This document shows positions 1 to 6,030 of a DNA stretch of 8,869 nucleotides, one piece after another. Every line of letters starts with the position of its first letter. Within the stretch, counting starts at the first letter, position 1. The stretch is from an uncultured Bacteroidales bacterium (GTDB taxonomy: Bacteria; Bacteroidota; Bacteroidia; Bacteroidales; UBA932), in contig CAMZCW010000089.1 in NCBI GenBank assembly GCA_947305045.1, positions 1 through 8,869 of the forward strand, written 5' to 3'. The translations under genes were made by a program, and so were the position numbers. Below the pieces are notes generated by a model. It worked only from the letters and a program-made list of their open reading frames with translations. It was not told where the DNA came from and searched no databases.

Positions 1-562
1 CCGTAGCGGCCACGGAGGTCACGGTGGGAAGCTCGTCCCACTGGTTACGGAACTTGAGATTCACATCCAGCCGGGCCATGGCATGGGTAAAGGTGAGGGC
101 CACGGGCGCGGCATTTTCCTGGAAGGGAATGCCATTGAGCTCGGTGGCAATCATGAGGTCGGCGCCCAGGGTGTAGGCATCGGCCGTAAAGTTGGTAATG
201 CTCCTAGCCGGATACACGCCCAGGAAGTAGTGGTTTTCCTTGACGGGGCTCCAGAGCATCTGGGTGGCGGGGGTCCAGGCGGTGCCGTTGAAGGTATTCA
301 CAACGCCGTTCACCACTTTCTTGGCGGGGATTTCCGTTGCCGATCCCATCCAGGCGTACAGGGAGATCTGGTCGCCGGCGGCAAAGCTGGCGGCGTCGCC
401 GTTGTAGGTCACCTTGGTGGGCGTGCCGATGGCCGCCTCGATGGTGATGGCACTGCGAGCCGCAGGCTCTGTGCCGCCCTTCTCCTTGGCGCATCCGGCG
501 AGGAGAGTCCCTGCTGCCAGCAGGGTTCCTGCAAGGGTATATATTGACTTACTTTTCATCAT
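1..562 (-). CDS. Fimbrillin-family lipoprotein 4 (partial; C-terminus beyond left edge)
   Basis: The minus-strand frame is open from an ATG-ATG pair (562-560 and 559-557) to the left edge, giving about 187 codons without a stop. The N-terminus is a lipoprotein signal: basic start (MMKSKS), hydrophobic stretch, then lipobox LAGC with Cys near residue 24. The mature part carries the blocks shared with the other fimbrillins here: TKVTYNGD, DQISLYAW, VVNGVVNT, MLW, HYFLGVYPAR, FTADAYTL, DLMIAT, HAMARLDVNLKFRNQW. This places it in the fimbrillin (Mfa1-like) family of type V pilins, exported as outer-membrane lipoproteins and then assembled into fibres. It follows the chimeric fimbrillin gene after a 24-bp gap, so it is the sixth gene of the operon. 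Either ATG could be the start and no Shine-Dalgarno site is visible. Arg36 lies between the lipidated Cys and the TKV block, a plausible maturation site. Whether its C-terminus is simple or extended cannot be seen. Confidence 0.88.
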   Translation of the reverse strand, partial: MMKSKSIYTLAGTLLAAGTLLAGCAKEKGGTEPAARSAITIEAAIGTPTKVTYNGDAASFAAGDQISLYAWMGSATEIPAKKVVNGVVNTFNGTAWTPATQMLWSPVKENHYFLGVYPARSITNFTADAYTLGADLMIATELNGIPFQENAAPVALTFTHAMARLDVNLKFRNQWDELPTVTSVAAT

Positions 563-586
563 ATTCAATGGACTTTATGACAATTA

Positions 587-3121
587 TCATTGAAGGCTTA
601 AATTTCTCGACGCTGCTTTGTAGTTGGTCGTTTCTGCACAATTATAGCTAATAATTGTGTAAGTCGATGGCCCGACAGCACTCATAGTGATAGAGTAGGA
701 TGGAGGCGTAGTGTTGTTTGATGTAATACTCAAACTCTTCTTTCCATTAGATGAAACAGAACCCGTAAGTTCCCCACTGGCATAAACCGTGTCGTCATAA
801 CCGCCAAAAGCATTCGGCGTCCATGTGGTATTCGTCGGTTCTATCCATCCGTTTGCTTTGGCAATGGTAACCTGAATAGAGCCCTCAGCGGAATCCGCAT
901 AGTTCGAGTTGCTGCCGGCAGCCTTGTAATAAACGGTATATGTACCGGCATTGGTTGCAGAAGGAAGGCTTTCACTCCAACTTCCATTACCTACTTTATA
1001 CCTCATGGTACCGCCACTGGCAGAGCCTGCATTGACGAGGACCTGCGAAGAGCCATTATAATTGCTCCTGCTACCGTTGAAGGTAAGACTCTTTGCCGTG
1101 GGGGCAGAGACTATGGAACACGGCACCTTGTTGATGGTGAAGTTCTTTGTACCACTCACTTGGTAGTTACCGCCCGTCTTATCCGAGATGGTAACCGTTG
1201 CAGTACCGGCATTGGTATTATTGCTGTAGCTTACCGTATATTCGCCTGAGGGAATGGTAGTGCTTCCGTCTTTTACGCTGGTAACAGCAGGCGTCTTGGC
1301 CGAACCGTTATAGGTATATTCGTTGGTAGCCAGGGTGATGGTAGGATTGGTCACGGTTTTAGCCGCGATGGTGACCTTCAGTGCTGCAGAGGTGACGCCG
1401 CCACCCTGTACGCGACAATAGACATTGTAGTTACCGGCGTTGGTACCCGTGGGAACGGAGGTGCTCCAGGAAGTGCCGTTGTCGGTGCTGTATTCCAGCA
1501 CGACGCCTTCCTTGTGGGCCGTTCCCGCATTAATCAGCGTTTGGGCCGAGCCATTGTAAGTGAGGTTGGTTGCAAGGGCCGTGGGTGTGGTAAAGACCGC
1601 ATCCGGGCCACTTTCACCCTGGGTGTACACCGTAGCGCCCCAAGGGAGGTTGTCGCCCATTATCCACAGCTTCGGGTCGGGCGTAACCACGCTGAAACCG
1701 GCGCCGTCAATGCCGCTCACCCAGTCTAAGAAGCAGTTAGTTGCGTCGAAGCCGGCAGTAGCGTTCACCACCACCTGGCCAAGGCCGGTGCAACCCTTGA
1801 ACAGGCCCTTGTAGCAACCGTTGATGAGGGTTGTAGCCGGCAGGATGAGTCCTTCCTCGGCGCTGTTCTTCAGGTGCGTCTGGCCGCTGAACAGATACGC
1901 AAAGGTGTTGTTCCCGGGAAGCGTGGTAGCTGTGGCAAAGTCCGGGCCCAGGAGGCTCATGATGTTGCCATAGACCTCGCAGTCCTTGTTCAGGGCAATG
2001 CGGCTGGAAGCGCTCTCCGTACCGGAGCCAAAGGCATTGTTGGTGCCGTCGCCGATAAACCAGACCCGCTGGCCGGCCGCGAGGGAGACAGTGTTGTTCA
2101 TAAGATTGATGATGCCCGAGCGGCCGTCGGAGGTAATCCAGGTGACCTTGCCGCTGGAGCGGTCGGTGAATGTCACCGTGGTACCGTTTTCCTTGGCCTT
2201 GATGGTGAGCGGACGCGTGGCATCGACCAGTAAGCCGGAAGCGGCTCCCATGTCGGGGTTCACTTCGCCCTCGTCCCAGGCCGACACGGTATTGCCTTCC
2301 AGGGCAATCTTGTCCTTACCCACTATCAGGGTCAGGGTGGTTATCTTGCCGGCTTCCAGGGAAATGTCCTCGCTATGCGTGTAGGACAGGGTTTGTCCGG
2401 CGATGGCAAAGTCAAACGTATTTACCCCCTGCGGGATGCACAGGGCGGTATAAGTGGCGTCGAACCCGGTTGCAGGCGTAGTAGCGGCCGACAGGATTTG
2501 CGCCGCAACCTCGCCGGGGGTGATGGTTTTGGTGAGGTAGTCGATGGTACCCGCCGTTGCTGCGGTAGTTGAGACCACAGCCTCCGGCACGCCGCCCCAC
2601 TGGTTGCGGTATTTTACATTCACTTTGAGCCAGGCCATCACGTGGCTGAACTCCAGCGCCACCGGCGGGGCCGTTACCGTCTGGGGCGCTACGATGCCGT
2701 CACCCAGGACGGTGGCTACCAGGAGGTCCTCCGAAGAGGAGACGAGATCGGCCGTGAAGCTCTTCACCGTACGGGCCGGGGAGATGCCCAGGAAGTAGTG
2801 GGCGTCGCTGACGTTTTTCCAGAGCATGGGACTCGCGGGCGTCCATTTGGTGCCGTCATAGGTATTGACAACGCCGGCCACCACCTTCTTCTCGGGGACC
2901 GCAGCATTACTGCCGGTCCAGGCGTAGAGGGTGAGCTGGTCGTCTGCCACGAAGGAAGTCTGCAGGCCGTCCGTGACAGCCTTGGTGAGCCCGCTTACGC
3001 TGGCTTCCACGCTTATGGCCGCCTGCGGCAGGACTGCTTCCTTCTGGCCACTTTCCTTTGCACAGGAAGCTGCCAGCAGCACCGCAAGCGCCATAAGGCT
3101 TGTTGCTATTCTTGCTTTCAT
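587..3121 (-). CDS. Chimeric fimbrillin with BspA-like and MBG-like domains; putative pilus adhesin/accessory subunit
   Basis: This is an 844-residue lipoprotein with lipobox LAASC (Cys20). Residues ~35-292 are a complete fimbrillin domain carrying the blocks shared with its neighbours: LYAWTG, VVNTYDG, MLW, HYFLGISPAR, FTAD, YRNQW, TLTLIVGKDKIAL. Residues ~297-500 are unrelated to the other pilins. They contain one unit resembling BspA-type leucine-rich repeats (LPATTLINGCYKGLFKGC, ~428-444) and a Cys-Trp-rich segment ending near LPWGATV (~463-498), a pattern familiar from Bacteroidales surface proteins. Residues ~511-585, 590-665 and 670-755 are three MBG/Ig-like units, each with a YNGS or FNGS motif and a TNAG(T/N) turn; the last ~90 residues look like a degenerate further unit. 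A typical fimbrillin is ~300-400 residues, so about 550 residues are added at the C-terminus. An AGGA six bases before the ATG is an unusually good ribosome-binding site for this phylum. It starts 18 bp after fimbrillin 2. The adhesin or tip role is inferred; the fimbrillin and MBG-like calls are firm. Confidence 0.92.
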   Translation of the reverse strand: MKARIATSLMALAVLLAASCAKESGQKEAVLPQAAISVEASVSGLTKAVTDGLQTSFVADDQLTLYAWTGSNAAVPEKKVVAGVVNTYDGTKWTPASPMLWKNVSDAHYFLGISPARTVKSFTADLVSSSEDLLVATVLGDGIVAPQTVTAPPVALEFSHVMAWLKVNVKYRNQWGGVPEAVVSTTAATAGTIDYLTKTITPGEVAAQILSAATTPATGFDATYTALCIPQGVNTFDFAIAGQTLSYTHSEDISLEAGKITTLTLIVGKDKIALEGNTVSAWDEGEVNPDMGAASGLLVDATRPLTIKAKENGTTVTFTDRSSGKVTWITSDGRSGIINLMNNTVSLAAGQRVWFIGDGTNNAFGSGTESASSRIALNKDCEVYGNIMSLLGPDFATATTLPGNNTFAYLFSGQTHLKNSAEEGLILPATTLINGCYKGLFKGCTGLGQVVVNATAGFDATNCFLDWVSGIDGAGFSVVTPDPKLWIMGDNLPWGATVYTQGESGPDAVFTTPTALATNLTYNGSAQTLINAGTAHKEGVVLEYSTDNGTSWSTSVPTGTNAGNYNVYCRVQGGGVTSAALKVTIAAKTVTNPTITLATNEYTYNGSAKTPAVTSVKDGSTTIPSGEYTVSYSNNTNAGTATVTISDKTGGNYQVSGTKNFTINKVPCSIVSAPTAKSLTFNGSRSNYNGSSQVLVNAGSASGGTMRYKVGNGSWSESLPSATNAGTYTVYYKAAGSNSNYADSAEGSIQVTIAKANGWIEPTNTTWTPNAFGGYDDTVYASGELTGSVSSNGKKSLSITSNNTTPPSYSITMSAVGPSTYTIISYNCAETTNYKAASRNLSLQ

Positions 3122-3139
3122 AAGCTTTCCTGTTAAAGG

Positions 3140-4096
3140 TTAGTTTTCAGGAATCTGGGCTTCGCCGTTGTTGATAACCGCGCCGGCGGCCCAGTCGGTG
3201 ATGGTGATGCCGCCCGCTTTCTCGTCCAGGGTAATCTGGTCACGGCCCACGATGAGGTTCACCGTGGTGTACTTGCCGCTCACCAGCGGAATGTCCGCGC
3301 TGTGCGTAAAGACATAGGTACCGTTGCCGCCCAGCCATTCATCGTTGCCCTTGAGGGCGATGACAATGCTGCGGAAGCCTTCCTGGGGGACCACGAGGCT
3401 GGTCCAGGAAGCGTTGGCAAGCTTGTTCATGGCAACCTTGACATTCTTGCCGGTGGCGGTGACGGCCTTGCTGATATAGTCAATGGTCGCGTTATTTTTG
3501 GACATGGCAAACACGGAATCCACCTTGGCCTCTACGTTGGTTTCGGCAGGAAGGTCCGCCTGCGGGGTCCACTGGTTGCGGAAGCTCAGGTTCACGTTGA
3601 GCTTGGCCATGGCGTGGTCAAACGTCAGTGCGACGGGATTGCTGGTGGCCAAGAGGCCCTCCAGGCTGGTGGCGATGAGCAGGTCGCTCTGCTGGAACTT
3701 GTCCGCAGCCGGGTCCAGGGTATAGGGATCGGCCGTGAAGCTGGTCACGGTACGGGCCGGAGAAACGGCCATGAAGTAGTGCGGGGTGGTCATGTCGTCC
3801 CAGAGCATCTGGGTGGCCGGTTTCCACAGGCCGCTTTCACCGTCCAGGGTGTTCACCACGTTGTTGACGACCAGCGTGGCGGGGATGGCCGTGTTTTCGC
3901 CCGTCCAGGCAAAGAGGGCCAGGTTGTCGCCGGCCGCAAAAGCCGACTTGTCGCCGCTATAGCTCACCTTGGTCATGTCGCCGATGGACGCCTTCACCGT
4001 GATGGTACGGCTGTCGGGGGCGCTGGTTCCCTTGTTGCAGCCTGCCAGTACAAGGGTGGCTGCGATGGTAACGAAGAAGGTAATATACTTTTTCAT
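3140..4096 (-). CDS. Fimbrillin-family lipoprotein 2 (type V pilin)
   Basis: This is a 318-residue protein starting MKKYITFF, with a hydrophobic segment and lipobox LAGC (Cys20). An upstream in-frame ATG (4180) is rejected because it would overlap fimbrillin 1 and bury the signal peptide. The mature protein has the Mfa1-like pilin blocks: TKVSYSGDKSAF (~42-53), DNLALFAWTG, LVVNNVVNTLDG, HYFMAVSPAR, SFTADPYTLDP, DLLIAT, FDHAMAKLNVNL, FRNQW, NATIDYISKAVTATG, GNDEWLGGNGTYVF, TTVNLIVGRDQITLD and the C-terminal ITDW...NNGEA. It is the closest relative of fimbrillin 1, with more than half of positions matching by eye and long stretches nearly identical at the DNA level, so the pair is a tandem duplication. 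Arg30 lies between the lipid Cys and the TKV block and could serve as a protease maturation site, as in Porphyromonas pilins. The gap to the upstream gene is 13 bp. Its expected place is the pilus shaft or a minor subunit; the sequence does not decide which. Confidence 0.93.
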   Translation of the reverse strand: MKKYITFFVTIAATLVLAGCNKGTSAPDSRTITVKASIGDMTKVSYSGDKSAFAAGDNLALFAWTGENTAIPATLVVNNVVNTLDGESGLWKPATQMLWDDMTTPHYFMAVSPARTVTSFTADPYTLDPAADKFQQSDLLIATSLEGLLATSNPVALTFDHAMAKLNVNLSFRNQWTPQADLPAETNVEAKVDSVFAMSKNNATIDYISKAVTATGKNVKVAMNKLANASWTSLVVPQEGFRSIVIALKGNDEWLGGNGTYVFTHSADIPLVSGKYTTVNLIVGRDQITLDEKAGGITITDWAAGAVINNGEAQIPEN

Positions 4097-4109
4097 GGTG
4101 CTTCCGTTT

Positions 4110-5051
4110 TTAGTTCTGTTGGGGTTTGAATACTTCGCCGTTAAAGGCATCGCCCTGGGATACCCAGTCGGTGATGACAATGCCGTCCTTGTCCAGGGTA
4201 ATCTGGTCGCGGCCGATGATGAGGTTCACCGTGGTCACCTTGCCGCTTTCCAGCTTGATGTCCTCCGGGGCATTGAACACATAGGTGCCGTTGCCGCCCA
4301 GCCACTCGTCGTTGCCCTTCAGCAGGATGGTGATGGTGCGAAAACCGGCCTGGGGCACCATCAGCGTGGTCCAGGAGGCGTTCTTCACCTTGTTCAAGGC
4401 CACCTGGGTGCCTTCACCGGTAGCGGTGACCGCCTTGTGGATGTAGTCGATGGTGGCGTGGTCCTTGGCCGTAGCCTTCACTAAGTCAATCTGGGCTTCG
4501 GTGATCTCCGTCTGGGAGGGCGGATTGCCTTCCGTCCACTGGTTGTGGAACTTGAGGTTCACGTTGAGGGTGGCCATGGCGTGGTCGAAGGTGAGCTGCA
4601 CCGGATTGTCATTGGCCTTGAGGCCGGCGTCGTTCACGGCAATGAGAAGGTCACTGTCCTCGTACTTCTCCACGGAAGGATCCAGGGTGTAGGGATCGGC
4701 CGTGAAGGAAGCCACCTCGCGGGCCGGAGAAACGGCCATGAAGTAATGCGGGGTGAACATGTCGTACCACAGCATCTGCTTGACGGGGGCCCACAGGCCG
4801 TCGGTGCCCAGGATATTGATGACGTTGTTCACGACCAGTTCACCGGGGATGGCGGTCTTTTCGCCAATCCAGGCAAAGAGGGAGAGGTTGTCCGCGGCCT
4901 CGAAGACGGCTTTGTTGCCGTCATAGGCCACTTTGGTCTCGCGGATGCCGGCATTCACAGTAATGAGGCCGGAGGCTTCCTTGTTGTTTCCCGCTTTGTT
5001 GCAGGCCGCTGCGCATACAAGCGCAAGGGAAATGAGTACAATCTTTTTCAT
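4110..5051 (-). CDS. Fimbrillin-family lipoprotein 1 (type V pilin)
   Basis: This is a 313-residue protein beginning MKKIVLISLALVCAAAC; Cys17 follows a lipobox-like AAA, and a free Cys13 sits within the signal peptide. Its domain layout matches fimbrillin 2: TKVAYDGNKAVF (~39-50), DNLSLFAWIGEKTAIPGELV, MLW, HYFMAVSPAR, SFTADPYTLDP, DLLIA, FDHAMATLNVNLKF, HNQW, ATIDYIHKAVTATG, GNDEWLGGNGTYVF, TTVNLIIGRDQITLD and C-terminal VITDW...FNGE. It belongs to the fimbrillin/Mfa1-like family that forms protease-matured, strand-exchanged surface pili in Bacteroidales. The only Arg between the lipid Cys and the pilin core is Arg37, directly before ETKV, a candidate maturation cleavage site (inference). 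It follows the anchor-like gene after 18 bp and is the first pilin of the operon, making it a reasonable guess for the major subunit. An AAGGA lies close to the ATG but with only one base of spacing, so it is probably not a functional Shine-Dalgarno site. Confidence 0.93.
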   Translation of the reverse strand: MKKIVLISLALVCAAACNKAGNNKEASGLITVNAGIRETKVAYDGNKAVFEAADNLSLFAWIGEKTAIPGELVVNNVINILGTDGLWAPVKQMLWYDMFTPHYFMAVSPAREVASFTADPYTLDPSVEKYEDSDLLIAVNDAGLKANDNPVQLTFDHAMATLNVNLKFHNQWTEGNPPSQTEITEAQIDLVKATAKDHATIDYIHKAVTATGEGTQVALNKVKNASWTTLMVPQAGFRTITILLKGNDEWLGGNGTYVFNAPEDIKLESGKVTTVNLIIGRDQITLDKDGIVITDWVSQGDAFNGEVFKPQQN

Positions 5052-5069
5052 ATCCTTGTTTTTTACTTA

Positions 5070-6023
5070 TTATTCCGTTTCGGGGTTCAGGACTTCGCCG
5101 TTATAGGTCCAGGTCTCTACCCAGTCGTTGATGCTGGCACCTGCGGTGATGAGCATGAAGGGAGTGAGCTTGGTGTAGTCCATTTCCAGGACGTATTTCT
5201 TGCCATTCTCCATCAGGGGCGCCTGGCCCACGTAGTCCAGGTCCAGGCCCTTGTTGGTCTTGATATGGAACAGCAGGATGGTCCCCATCAGGCCCCTGGC
5301 CGTGGGGAACACCTTGAACTCATCGATGCCGGTGAGTGCATTGGTGGCAGTGAGCGTGCCCAGGGTGATGTCGTCGCTGGTGGCCGTGCTGGGCTCTCCC
5401 CAGTGGCCGGCCGTACGCTCGGTGGTGAGCGTGACGTAGCTGGAGGCGTTGCGCATGCTCACGTCAACGGTGGTCCCTTCCGGAACGTTGGTGAGCTTGA
5501 GGGTAAACAGGGCCAGCAGGCGGTCCAGGTCCAGGTGCACCGTGGCCATCTTGTTATTCTCCACCTTCACATGGGCGATGCCGTTCCAGGCCTGCTTGGG
5601 GTTGGAGGAGGCATTGGTGAGCCGGGTGTAGGTGGCCGGAAGCGTATGGCTGGCCTTGGTGGGAACGGTCTCGCCCAGCTCAAAGCCGTTGGCCTTGTCC
5701 ATGTTGGCCGCCACCAGGACGTCGTACTCCCCGACCGGGAGCGGAATCATCCATTCGCTGGCTTCCGAGGGCGTGTTGAACTCGTGGACTTCCTTGACGC
5801 CGTTGGTGCCGGTTACCGTATACTTCAGGTGGGTGATATCGCTTTTAACATCGGCAATATCCTCCCATTCCAGGTCATTGCCCAGGTAGCCCAGGCCGTC
5901 GGGGGCGGAATACTTGTCCGTCTTCTCGTCCTGCGGCATGTCCTCCGGAAAGTGGGTCTTGTGCTGGCAGGCGCCCAGGGTGAGCGCCGCCGCAGCCATC
6001 AATAATATGTAGGTCTTTTTCAT
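5070..6023 (-). CDS. FimB/Mfa2-like fimbrial anchor lipoprotein
   Basis: This is a 317-residue lipoprotein with start MKKTYILLM and lipobox LGAC (Cys19). The body differs from the fimbrillins: a D/E-rich linker (~25-60), LPVGEYDVLVAAN (~95-107), VENNKMATVHLDLDRL (~154-169) and the terminal INDWVETWTYNGEVLNPE (~298-315). The LP.GEYDVLV phrase, the central beta-rich segment and the .NDW C-terminus resemble FimB/Mfa2-type and DUF5119-type fimbrial lipoproteins, which in Porphyromonas anchor the pilus and limit its length. The C-terminal DW...NGE pattern is also seen in fimbrillins 1 and 2. There is no Arg between Cys19 and Arg134, so an Arg-directed protease would leave the lipidated N-terminus intact, as expected for an anchor (inference). 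It starts 7 bp after the OmpA-like gene and immediately precedes the pilin genes. No Shine-Dalgarno site is visible. The exact family (Mfa2/FimB versus DUF5119) cannot be settled by eye. Confidence 0.78.
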   Translation of the reverse strand: MKKTYILLMAAAALTLGACQHKTHFPEDMPQDEKTDKYSAPDGLGYLGNDLEWEDIADVKSDITHLKYTVTGTNGVKEVHEFNTPSEASEWMIPLPVGEYDVLVAANMDKANGFELGETVPTKASHTLPATYTRLTNASSNPKQAWNGIAHVKVENNKMATVHLDLDRLLALFTLKLTNVPEGTTVDVSMRNASSYVTLTTERTAGHWGEPSTATSDDITLGTLTATNALTGIDEFKVFPTARGLMGTILLFHIKTNKGLDLDYVGQAPLMENGKKYVLEMDYTKLTPFMLITAGASINDWVETWTYNGEVLNPETE

Positions 6024-6030
6024 ACTGCGA

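Noticed and set aside
587..860. Type IX secretion C-terminal domain at the end of the chimeric pilin
   Set aside because: The C-terminal residues continue the MBG-like beta pattern and lack the usual conserved blocks. The protein has a lipobox, which fits lipoprotein export instead.
3302..4129. 275-codon open frame on the plus strand, antisense to fimbrillin 2
   Set aside because: Its composition is the same shadow type, rich in Gly/His/Arg/Val, and it mirrors a well-supported pilin gene.
4097..4180. N-terminal extension of fimbrillin 2 to an upstream ATG at 4180
   Set aside because: It would overlap the end of fimbrillin 1 and place 28 extra polar residues before a complete lipoprotein signal peptide that starts at 4096.
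4545..6005. 486-codon open frame on the plus strand, antisense to fimbrillin 1 and the anchor gene
   Set aside because: It lies wholly opposite two genes with clear signal peptides and family blocks. Its peptide is a Gly/Val/His/Arg-rich string without domains, as expected from the complement of G+C-rich codons.
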